In this document: piece after piece, positions 16,770 through 24,657 of the stretch
Numbering within the stretch: position 1 is the stretch's first letter
How the letters are laid out: every line of letters starts with the position of its first letter
Origin: JAICWP01 sp035278025
GTDB taxonomy: Bacteria; Acidobacteriota; Terriglobia; Terriglobales; Acidobacteriaceae
Direction: 5' to 3'
DNA length: 64,000 nucleotides
NCBI GenBank assembly: GCA_035278025.1
Contig: DATEJK010000107.1
Span: 1 to 64,000 of the forward strand
Position numbers and translations under genes: made by a program
The notes under the pieces: generated by a model
Seen by the model: the letters and a program-made list of their open reading frames with translations, nothing else
The model's database searches: none
Told to the model about the DNA's origin: nothing

Positions 16770-17348
16770 CTAGACGGGGTGCTGCAGGTTTTGACGGCAG
16801 TTATCGCAAGGGCAGGCAGAGGCTGAATCCAGAAAAGAAATGGGGACATTGCCTTCCAGGTGACCGCAGCCGTGGCAGTAATGCCGAGCCAGCCCCAGGG
16901 AGATCATGTTCTCGCCGCAGAACGGGCAGGCTTGGGCCGCAATCCGCCGCCGAGAGAGAACTTGTCGGCCAGCCGGCGCGGGCAAAGCGGCGGGCATGGG
17001 CTGACTCTCCATGTCCAGGTCCGCGGCGAGCTCCTCTGCCTCACTTGCAGGCCTGTCGCCCAGATGAACCCAGCTGATGCTCAAGCCCAGAAAGGCAATA
17101 GCGCCACAGACCGCAAAGTCAATGGCGGGTTGCTGAAGTTGGCGCGAAGCATCGAGGGTGATTATCCGGAAGGCGACGACGAGCGCGCATGCAAATAAGG
17201 CTAAACCGCCCATGGCAATCAGAGTGGGAGTGAAGTCGCGCAGGCCAGGGTGAGGCCTGTGGGCTGCCCGTGGGGAGAAGGCCTCGAGCGAAATTTCATA
17301 ACCCTGGGGCTCGTCGAAGAGCGGGTTTGGTGCAAAGCTGCTGCCCAT
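16770..17348 (-). CDS. Two-helix membrane protein with C-terminal zinc ribbon
   Basis: 192 aa. Residues 1-38 are soluble, then two transmembrane helices (PTLIAMGGLALFACALVVAF; DFAVCGAIAFLGLSISWV), an acidic linker, and from about residue 140 a cysteine-rich end: CPFCGEN, YCHGCGH and CPCDNC, which make one or two zinc-binding CxxC sites. No catalytic motif. Such tails bind zinc or mediate protein contacts. It lies 167 nt downstream of FecR-like paralog 2 on the same strand. I do not recognise a named family; an accessory role in the surrounding membrane signalling genes is inference. Confidence 0.65.
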   Translation of the reverse strand: MGSSFAPNPLFDEPQGYEISLEAFSPRAAHRPHPGLRDFTPTLIAMGGLALFACALVVAFRIITLDASRQLQQPAIDFAVCGAIAFLGLSISWVHLGDRPASEAEELAADLDMESQPMPAALPAPAGRQVLSRRRIAAQACPFCGENMISLGLARHYCHGCGHLEGNVPISFLDSASACPCDNCRQNLQHPV

Positions 17349-17515
17349 ATAATCCTCGCTGATTTTGAGCGGTCTGGGAGCCCTGGCCGGAAACTATCCA
17401 CAAGGTACAGCGCAGACAGTAGGAGGAAAATGGCACGGACGTGCCAGAGGACTGTGGATTGAGGGTTGACCCCGGAACCGGCTTTGGACCACGGAATCTC
17501 GGCCGGGGGGCCAGG

Positions 17516-18205
17516 CTAAGGAATGGCCGGGCTAACGGGATGGGAGCCGTTTCCGGTGGTGAGCAGAATGGCGGCCGTGGTTCCGGCAGCGGCGGCGCCA
17601 CCGAAAATGATGGCCGTTTTCCTGGATAGGTGAAAACCACTGCCCGCGGGCGGGGCGCCCTTGTCCTCTCTTGGGCCCGCGGACTGGTGTGAGTCCTGGC
17701 GAGTCGTCTCCTGACCCTGCTGCAGAATGGTGGTGGAAGAGCCATCATCAATAGCCAAGGCCCCTTCGCGGGCGGCGATCTGGACGACTCCATCCGAAGC
17801 GGAGACCTCGAACTTGGCCGCGCGCTGGGCGACAGGGGTGATGGTCAGCTTGCCGGCACGCACTGCCATGGCCTGGGAAGTGGTAACCACAACGCCGCCG
17901 TGACCCATGTTCACGGAATTGCCCTCAAACCGGACCGAGGAATCCGCCAGAACCAGGACCATGGAGCCCTCGGCATTGATGCTGGCGACGGAATTGGGCC
18001 GGGTGGCGACGGTATCGCCGACAAACAACGCAGAGGAACGCAGTACCTTGTTCGTGCTGGAGGTGGAATCGCTGTCGTTTACGGTCAACATGGCGGAATT
18101 GGCGGCGACCAGAAAGGTAGGCGCCAGCAGCATGGCGGCAAGGAGCTGTGTTCTCAATGAAAAACGCACGATTCCCATTCCCGGTGAAAATTTGAGTGCA
18201 GCCAT
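17516..18205 (-). CDS. FecR-like protein (paralog 2)
   Basis: 229 aa from ATG 18205; ATG 18178 is equally plausible, and the open frame extends to a TTG at 18232. A signal peptide (LLAAMLLAPTFLVAA) is followed by a FecR-type beta domain with ALFVGDTVATRPNSVASINA and GVVQIAAREGALAI, then QGQETTR. A final transmembrane helix ends in AAILLT and the tail PVSPAIP. The same order, including GQxTTR, AAILLT and PVSPAVP, appears in the gene at 54.2 kb. It is divergent from the pseudokinase-TonB gene across a 240-268 nt gap. No sigma factor adjoins it. Confidence 0.7.
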   Translation of the reverse strand: MAALKFSPGMGIVRFSLRTQLLAAMLLAPTFLVAANSAMLTVNDSDSTSSTNKVLRSSALFVGDTVATRPNSVASINAEGSMVLVLADSSVRFEGNSVNMGHGGVVVTTSQAMAVRAGKLTITPVAQRAAKFEVSASDGVVQIAAREGALAIDDGSSTTILQQGQETTRQDSHQSAGPREDKGAPPAGSGFHLSRKTAIIFGGAAAAGTTAAILLTTGNGSHPVSPAIP

Positions 18206-18472
18206 AGTAGCGAAAGAGAAACGACGAGACAATTACCTGCATGGTTACTAAAGAGTGCTCGCGGTGAAAGCTGCTGGCTTCCTGCGAGGCAGCCAGGGTC
18301 CGCGGGGAAGCGGGTGCCTGGCTTCTCGAACAGGAGCATGCTCGGTTCGATGAGGGGCCTGGCCGCAACCGAGTCATCAGTTCGGCCCGTCGGCACAGAT
18401 GCCCATGCTCCTTTTCCCTTGGGGGCGCGTCAGCAAAGCGGCCGGGCTGTGCTCCTTCCGTAACCGCTGTGG

Positions 18473-19987
18473 ATGTCGCTTCATCGCTCCCGATTCGAGG
18501 AGAATATAGCCGGTTCGCCATTTAAGGATACCCAACCGGATCTGGACATGGAATCATTCTCAGAAGTGATAGCATCGCAGGCGGCACCAGCACAGGCCCC
18601 CGGACATTCACTGCCGCAGGCAGAGGTGCCAGGAAGAGCAATGACGCAACCCTGGAGACATTTAGAAGGTCAGGTCATAGGCGGGAAGTTCCGCCTGATC
18701 CAGTACCTGGGAGGCTCCGACCACAGCGCCGTGTTCCTTACGGAACGGCCGCAGGGAGAGCCGTGCAAGGCGGCGATCAAATTTGTTGCCGCAAAGCCGG
18801 AGAAGGCGGCGCGCCAGCTCAGCCGATGGGCTGAGGCGGAGAAGATGTCACATCCGAATTTGCTGCGGCTGTTCGAGATGGGGCAATGCCGGGTTGGCGG
18901 AGAGGATCTGCTGTATCTGGTGATGGAGTATGCGGAGGAGAACCTGTCGCAGGTGCTTGCTTCGCGTCCACTTACGCCCAGCGAATGCCAGGCAATGCTC
19001 CCCCCGCTTCTGGAGGCTCTAGCTTACGTACATCGCCGGGGTTTTGTTCACGGCCACCTCAAACCATCCAATATCATGGCCGCTGATGACCGGGTCAAGC
19101 TCTCCTGTGATGCGCTGGTAGTGGCAGGCGAGGCGGGCAGGGAACTGGAGGCAGCCAGCGTTTATGACCCGCCTGAAACCGGTAGTGAAGGCCTTTCCCC
19201 CGCGGGGGATGTCTGGTCTCTGGGCATGACCCTGGTAGAAATATTGACCCAGAAGGTGCCGCAGCTGGAGGCTGGACGCAAAGAAAACTTATTGCCGCGG
19301 TCGGCGCCGGCAGTTTTGGCTGACGTGGTGCGTCATTGTCTCGCCCTCGACCCCAAACAACGGTGGACGGTGGAGCAAATTGCGGCCCGGCTTGCCCCGG
19401 TTGCCGCCGCTTCACCAACCCGGGGTGCGGTAGCGCAGCAGAGCCGGGGCAGAAAGCGCTATGTGGCCGCGGCGGTTGCAGTGGCAGTCCTGGCGCTAAT
19501 TGTCATTGCGGGCCGGAAAATCACGCATTCGAAGTCCAGTGCGGAACCCGCTACTTCGGTTGAGACTCATGCGCCCGCGGCAGCCGATTCCGCCAGGCCG
19601 GCGCAGCCGTCGGCCGCGGCGGAGCCGGCGCCGGCACCTGCAGCGAAACCTGCTCCAGGCGCAAGGGTCGAGGCTGGAAGCCGACTGCAGCAAGCGATTG
19701 TGCGCGAGGTTTTGCCTAAGGTGCCAAAGAGCGCCCGGGACACCATTCAGGGAACCATCCGGGTGCGGGTGAGAGTGGCGCTTGATCAGGACGGCAACGT
19801 GGCCGGCGCGCGCTTCGATTCCACCGGCCCGAGCAAATATTTCGCCCGCCTTTCCATGCAGGCGGCGCAAGGATGGAAGTTTGCCCCTGCGCAGCCGCAA
19901 GGGACCAACCCAGCGAAACAGTGGCTGTTACAGTTTCAGTTTCGCAGAGACTCGACCCGCGCAATTCCCACCCCGCTGTCTCATTGA
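18473..19987 (+). CDS. Ser/Thr pseudokinase fused to a TonB C-terminal domain
   Basis: 504 aa. Residues about 70-310 have a Ser/Thr kinase fold: Lys103 of AAIK, a helix-C Glu, DVWSLGM and a PPE in place of APE. Catalysis should fail. The HRD loop reads H193-G194-H195 followed by LKPSN, so the catalytic Asp is His, and the DFG position reads C212-D213-A214. The glycine loop (LGGSDHSAVF) is also degraded. One transmembrane helix (about 330-348) leads to an Ala/Pro-rich linker and a TonB-type domain (about 412-495, RVRVALDQDGNVAGARF). So the kinase part is cytoplasmic and the TonB part periplasmic. Probably a regulatory scaffold rather than an enzyme. Confidence 0.8.
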   Translation: MSLHRSRFEENIAGSPFKDTQPDLDMESFSEVIASQAAPAQAPGHSLPQAEVPGRAMTQPWRHLEGQVIGGKFRLIQYLGGSDHSAVFLTERPQGEPCKAAIKFVAAKPEKAARQLSRWAEAEKMSHPNLLRLFEMGQCRVGGEDLLYLVMEYAEENLSQVLASRPLTPSECQAMLPPLLEALAYVHRRGFVHGHLKPSNIMAADDRVKLSCDALVVAGEAGRELEAASVYDPPETGSEGLSPAGDVWSLGMTLVEILTQKVPQLEAGRKENLLPRSAPAVLADVVRHCLALDPKQRWTVEQIAARLAPVAAASPTRGAVAQQSRGRKRYVAAAVAVAVLALIVIAGRKITHSKSSAEPATSVETHAPAAADSARPAQPSAAAEPAPAPAAKPAPGARVEAGSRLQQAIVREVLPKVPKSARDTIQGTIRVRVRVALDQDGNVAGARFDSTGPSKYFARLSMQAAQGWKFAPAQPQGTNPAKQWLLQFQFRRDSTRAIPTPLSH

Positions 19988-20124
19988 AGTGTTCAGCAGG
20001 CAAAACCAGCCTTCAAGATTTCACAGGTTTCGGAGTCTTCAGGTTTCCGAACATACCCATGAGATCTTGAACCTTGCGGAACTTTGAACCCTTCTCCCAC
20101 ACGGTCTGGACTCCGAGAAGAGTC

Positions 20125-21033
20125 TCATTTCTTGGGCACAAACAGGGGAACCGGGGGCGTGATGTGGTAAATCCGGGCAAAATTGCGCTGGTTGGCAGCC
20201 AGGCTGAAGCGGCCGCGGGAGTCAATGAAGATAAGCGGCTGACCAACCGGAACATCGCCGAAGGTTCGGACGAAGGGGAGGACCATCTCATCATTCCCGA
20301 GCTTGAGGTGGATTTTCTCGCCGTGGACGTAGCCCAGCTTAAGAAACTCTTCGCCGCTCACGTTGGTGATCAGGTTGCCAAAGGGACCGTCGAGGGCGAT
20401 GACCTGGCCGGTGATGCCGCCGGCATCCCGGCGCGAGGGTGTCAGTTGGATGCGGACCAACTGTTTGAGTTCGGGGCCGACCTGGGTCCAGTCTTCGCCC
20501 GCTGCGAGGTGGGCGCCGACGGGCGAGAATATGTCGCGGCCATGGAAGGTGGAGGAGATGCCGCTGCCGATCATCCAGGAGCGGTTGGTAATTTCGCGGG
20601 CGCCTTCCAATCCGTCGCGGTCCAGAACCATGGTCATAAGGCCGTTATCGGGCAGAACAAAGTACTGGCCGCGCTTGGATTTGACCACAATGGCCTTGCG
20701 GCTGGTGCCCACGGTGGGATCTACGACGACCACAAAGACGGTGTTGGCCGGGTAGTAGGGGGTGGCGCCGTAGAGGAAGCGCGCTCCGTCGGCGATGGAA
20801 AAGGGAGTCACCTGGTGGGTAAGGTCCACAATACGCGCCTCAGGGGCGATGCCCAGCATCACTCCCTTGCACAGGGCCACGGAATCATCCACTGTACCGA
20901 AGTCGGTCATGAACACGATGATGGGACGATGAGGAGGGTGGCTCTGAGCGGCCGAGGACATCCCGGCAATAGCTAGCAAGAACAGGAAAAAAGCCAGCCA
21001 AAATGCGGACACGCGAGTTTGTTCTGATGTCAT
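20125..21033 (-). CDS. Exported SAM hydroxide adenosyltransferase family protein
   Basis: 302 aa. The body matches the DUF62 family (SAM + hydroxide to adenosine + methionine; related to chlorinase and fluorinase): FMTDFG near residue 41, and the catalytic triad Asp105, Arg112 (DPTVGTSR) and His164 (FHGRDIFSP). A clear signal peptide precedes it (FWLAFFLFLLAIAGMSSAAQ), which is unusual for an enzyme using cytoplasmic SAM. The C-terminal beta domain follows from about residue 185 (ALDGPFGNLITNVSG). It ends 137 nt from the pseudokinase gene, convergently. The real substrate in the periplasm is unknown. Confidence 0.85.
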   Translation of the reverse strand: MTSEQTRVSAFWLAFFLFLLAIAGMSSAAQSHPPHRPIIVFMTDFGTVDDSVALCKGVMLGIAPEARIVDLTHQVTPFSIADGARFLYGATPYYPANTVFVVVVDPTVGTSRKAIVVKSKRGQYFVLPDNGLMTMVLDRDGLEGAREITNRSWMIGSGISSTFHGRDIFSPVGAHLAAGEDWTQVGPELKQLVRIQLTPSRRDAGGITGQVIALDGPFGNLITNVSGEEFLKLGYVHGEKIHLKLGNDEMVLPFVRTFGDVPVGQPLIFIDSRGRFSLAANQRNFARIYHITPPVPLFVPKK

Positions 21034-21093
21034 CGGGTTCCCTGGTGGACTGTGGCGCGTATTTTACTGCAGAGAGATGGATAAGTAGCGGGG

Positions 21094-22527
21094 TCAGTGC
21101 GCGCCCCGGCCGGTGAGGACGGCGGGGATAGTCTTGAGCAGAATCTTGAAATCCAGCCACACCGACCAGTTGTCAATGTAGAGCAGGTCGAGGCGCACCC
21201 AATTGTCGAAGCGGAGCTGGCTTCGTCCTTCCAGCGCCCACAAACAGGTCATGCCCGGGCGCATGCGCAGGCGGCGACGCTGCCAGGAATGGTATTGGTC
21301 CACCTCGTCGGGCAAGGGGGGGCGTGGCCCCACCAGCGACATGTGTCCGAGCAGCACATTCCACAGCTGGGGCAGTTCGTCGAGGCTGAGAACGCGCATC
21401 CAGCGGCCGATTCTGGTGCAGCGAGGGTCATTGCGCATCTTGAACGCGGGGCCGTCCAGTTCGTTGAACTTTTCCAACTGGGGCAGCAGTTGGTCCGCGT
21501 TGGCCACCATGGAGCGAAACTTCAGGAGGCGGAATCGGCGGCCTCCGAGCCCGCAGCGGGTCTGGCGGTAGAAAACGGGTCCGCGGGAAGTGAGCTTGAT
21601 GAGGACGGCAAGGAGAAGGAAAACCGGGGAGAGCAGAACCAGGGCGGTGGCGGCAACAACCGTGTCCACCAGCCGCTTGAAGGCGAGAGCAAAATCATTC
21701 TGCGGGCTGCTGGCGAAGGTGAGCAGCGGTATCTGCCCGAGATGCTCGACGAACACGTGATTGAAACCCTGGGGCAGAAAATCCAGATGCATACGCATGT
21801 GGATTCCTTCCTGCTCGCACTGCTGCATGAGCGGTTCCAGGCCGGCCAGATCTTCGCGGTTGACGGCAAACAGGACCTCATCCACCACGTGACTGTGGAG
21901 GAGTTGGGGAAGTTTCTCCACCGGCATGAGTGGATACCGGCGGCGCAAATCCGCGGGAGTGGAGGGTTCTTCCTTGCCGGTGTAGGCGAAGGCGAGCAGT
22001 TCGAGGCCCAGATTTTGCCCCTCCTCGAGCAGGGCGGCGAGTTGGGCGGCGCTAGGGGAGGTGCCGACGATAACAAAATGCCGGCGATTTTCCGGGCGGG
22101 TGCGCAGCCAGGTACCGGCGGCCAGCAGGCTCCAGCGGCTGCCGGCCAGGAGCACAAACTGCAGAAACACAAAAGCGAGCAGCAGGCCTCGGCTGACGTA
22201 CTGGCTTTGGAAAAAGAACATGCCGGTGAACAGCGCCAGCAGCCCAAGAGCCACCATTTTGACGGCATCGGTGGCGATATCGCGAGGACGCTTCAGTTCC
22301 ACCTGCTGGTAGGCATTCAGGAGATAACCGAGCAGGGGAATGAGCAGAACGATGGCGACGAAAACCGGCAGATAGGCGGAAAAGGGGTAGATGCCGTGCA
22401 GGCCGAACCAGTGCCTTTGTCCCAACCATACGCGCGTGCCGTAGGCCAGCAGAAAAGAGACGGCCGTGGCCAGCAGATCATTGACCACGCAACTGACGCG
22501 CATGAGCCTCGAACGGCGGGAAAACAT
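21094..22527 (-). CDS. Polyprenyl-phosphate sugar-1-phosphate transferase (WcaJ/WbaP type)
   Basis: 477 aa, typical length for the polyisoprenyl-phosphate hexose-1-phosphate transferases. Four N-terminal transmembrane helices (about 10-115) lead to a Rossmann-like middle domain (FVIVGTSPSAAQLAALLEE). A re-entrant helix (VDTVVAATALVLLSPVFLLL) precedes the catalytic core: GPVFYRQTRCGLGGRRF, LLKFRSM, and LLGHMSLVGPRPPLPDE. It starts glycan assembly by moving a hexose-1-phosphate from a UDP-sugar to undecaprenyl phosphate at the inner membrane. It heads the large polysaccharide locus that runs to 54 kb. Confidence 0.92.
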   Translation of the reverse strand: MFSRRSRLMRVSCVVNDLLATAVSFLLAYGTRVWLGQRHWFGLHGIYPFSAYLPVFVAIVLLIPLLGYLLNAYQQVELKRPRDIATDAVKMVALGLLALFTGMFFFQSQYVSRGLLLAFVFLQFVLLAGSRWSLLAAGTWLRTRPENRRHFVIVGTSPSAAQLAALLEEGQNLGLELLAFAYTGKEEPSTPADLRRRYPLMPVEKLPQLLHSHVVDEVLFAVNREDLAGLEPLMQQCEQEGIHMRMHLDFLPQGFNHVFVEHLGQIPLLTFASSPQNDFALAFKRLVDTVVAATALVLLSPVFLLLAVLIKLTSRGPVFYRQTRCGLGGRRFRLLKFRSMVANADQLLPQLEKFNELDGPAFKMRNDPRCTRIGRWMRVLSLDELPQLWNVLLGHMSLVGPRPPLPDEVDQYHSWQRRRLRMRPGMTCLWALEGRSQLRFDNWVRLDLLYIDNWSVWLDFKILLKTIPAVLTGRGAH

Positions 22528-22772
22528 TTGGCTCCTCAGTGCCGCGCTGATTGAGAGCCTCTAGCATACGACAAATGCGGCTGGCGTGATAGACGAGAGT
22601 GCAGGCGGGGAACGCGAATGTGAACTGCTCGCGCCATGCATGGATGAAGTCGCGCCCATTCAGCACCTGAAAACCACCAAAACGGGAATTGTGCCGCGTA
22701 GCGGTGCTTCGGTTAATATCGTGTTACCGTTTGCAACCATCCACCTGTTTGGCAATTGAGGTCGGCTTCCAG

Positions 22773-24620
22773 ATGCCCCAAAATCGCTATTCAGCAATCC
22801 TGATCTGCGCCGTGTGGTGGGGCTTGCTCGCGGGACTGCTTGAAGGAGCCGCCTTCTACCGTTTTCCGCTGCTGCGTAACCCCGACCTTCCGTGGATCGC
22901 GGTGCTGTTTGCCGGCGGGGTTTTTCTGGTTCTGGGCTGCGTAATTTTGCCGGTAGCCAGATTCGTGCCCCGCCGCCCATTGCTGTTCGCGGGCGCCAAC
23001 CTGATGTTCGCGGTGGTGGCGTTCTACGATTGCGCCACTGTGGGGGTGGGTGACCACGGTAAACGCCTGATCCTGCGTTTGGTGGCTTTGGCTCTGGCGG
23101 CTGGGGTGGCGCTGGCGGCGTGGAGATTTTCCCAGGCGTGGCAAACGCTGCAGCGCAAGAGCGTGATCTGGCTGGCCCTATTTGCGCTGTTGTACACGGG
23201 TACTCCACCGGTGCGGCGGGTGTTGCGGGAACGGCGGGCACTGAAGGGGGTGTCGAGCGCGAACCACGCCCCGAATGTGCTTGTCATCATCGTAGACGCT
23301 CTGCGAGCCGACCACCTTTCCACCTACGGTTATGCTCGCGGCACCAGCCCATATGCGACGAAGCTGGCCAGCCAGGGCGTGCTTTTTGAGAATGCCATAG
23401 CCGCGGCCCCCTGGACCTTGCCGTCGCATGCGTCCATTCTGACCGGGCGCTTGCCTCACGAGACCGGCGCCGCCCGGCCGGACGGTTACGTGGACCAGGG
23501 GTTACCCACGCTGGCGGAAGCTTTTCGCGAACGTGGCTATCGCACGGCGGCTTTCTCCGCCAACTGGTGGTTTTTTGCGCGCCGTCTGGGTTTTGGACGC
23601 GGGTTCCTTCACTTCGAAGATTTCAGTTCCATAATCAGCGCAGCCGCCCAGACCAACCTTGGCCAGCGAATTCAGAATTTGCTATTGAAGTTGAAGCTCC
23701 TGGACGTAGCCATGGGACGCGCTCCGGCCCGGCAGATAAACGGCCATCTTCTGCACTGGCTGGACCGTGGCCAGGGGCCGTTTTTCGTGGTGGTCAACTA
23801 CATGGACGTGCATGAGCCCTACCTGCCGCCGTTGGAGTGCTTTCACCGTTTTTCGAAACAGGCGCGGCCGGCGGGCGAGGTGTTCCTGGGGAATCCGCGC
23901 CTGGACCAGCTGACTCCATCCGAGGTGCAGAACGAAATGGACGCTTACGACGCCTCCATCTATTGCCTGGATGGGCAAATTGCCACGCTGGTCCATGCTT
24001 TACAAGCGCGCGGGTTGACGCAGAACACAATTCTGGTCTTTACCTCTGATCACGGTGATGGCTTCGGTGAACACGGTCTGATGTCTCACGGCAACAGCTT
24101 GTATCGGGAATTGATTCATGTGCCGCTGATCATGCTGGGGCCAGGTATACCCGCGCATACCGTAGTGGAACGGCCGGTTGCGCTGACGTGGCTGGCGCCC
24201 ACGCTGTTGTCGCTGACGGGCGCGAGTTCAGGCCAGTTCTCCGGTCCAGCCATGAACCTGAGCTGGACTGGCGTTGCGCAGTCCACCTGGCCTGACCCGG
24301 TATCCGAAGTGGCGCAGATGTACCAGGATCCGAACGCGCCGAATTACTCTGGCGCCCTGGTATCAGTTGTTACCTCCAAGTGGCACTTGATCGCGGGCGG
24401 AAAGAAGGGGGAAGAATTGTTTGCCTGGGGAGGGGATAGCGCCGAACAGCACAACCTGTCTAACGCCAACCCGGCTGTTACAGAGATGCTACGAGGCGAC
24501 TTGCAGCGAGTAGAAGCCGAGGCAAGCGGAATGCAGAACCCGGCAAACGGTCCTGCCGAGCGACAGAGAATCAACGATTATCTGAAGGCTCTCGGCTACG
24601 TGCCCGAGTCTCACCGGTAA
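22773..24620 (+). CDS. Membrane sulfatase-fold phospho/sulfo-hydrolase or transferase (paralog A)
   Basis: 615 aa. The ATG at 22773 is preferred over the frame opening at 22689, since the protein then begins MPQNRYSAILICAVWWG at a membrane segment. Five transmembrane helices (about 1-170) precede an alkaline-phosphatase-superfamily domain: metal site in VIIVDALRADHLSTYGY, nucleophile motif T215-L-P-S-H-A-S-I-L-T-G, and VFTSDHGDGFGEHG. The nucleophile is Thr, not the Cys/Ser matured to formylglycine in true sulfatases, and the following Arg is His. Thr is the nucleophile in LTA-synthase-like phosphotransferases. Modification of the glycan or lipid carrier is likely. Confidence 0.8.
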   Translation: MPQNRYSAILICAVWWGLLAGLLEGAAFYRFPLLRNPDLPWIAVLFAGGVFLVLGCVILPVARFVPRRPLLFAGANLMFAVVAFYDCATVGVGDHGKRLILRLVALALAAGVALAAWRFSQAWQTLQRKSVIWLALFALLYTGTPPVRRVLRERRALKGVSSANHAPNVLVIIVDALRADHLSTYGYARGTSPYATKLASQGVLFENAIAAAPWTLPSHASILTGRLPHETGAARPDGYVDQGLPTLAEAFRERGYRTAAFSANWWFFARRLGFGRGFLHFEDFSSIISAAAQTNLGQRIQNLLLKLKLLDVAMGRAPARQINGHLLHWLDRGQGPFFVVVNYMDVHEPYLPPLECFHRFSKQARPAGEVFLGNPRLDQLTPSEVQNEMDAYDASIYCLDGQIATLVHALQARGLTQNTILVFTSDHGDGFGEHGLMSHGNSLYRELIHVPLIMLGPGIPAHTVVERPVALTWLAPTLLSLTGASSGQFSGPAMNLSWTGVAQSTWPDPVSEVAQMYQDPNAPNYSGALVSVVTSKWHLIAGGKKGEELFAWGGDSAEQHNLSNANPAVTEMLRGDLQRVEAEASGMQNPANGPAERQRINDYLKALGYVPESHR

Positions 24621-24657
24621 ACCTTTCAGGAGTTTGCGAGCTCCCGCCCATGCATCT

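Noticed and set aside
20074..20976. 300-codon plus-strand frame opposite the SAM hydroxide adenosyltransferase
   Set aside because: Antisense to a gene with a complete catalytic triad; no domain of its own.
21097..22554. 485-codon plus-strand frame opposite the sugar transferase
   Set aside because: It exactly mirrors a sugar transferase with all core motifs; Gln/Glu/His-rich sequence is typical of such mirror frames.
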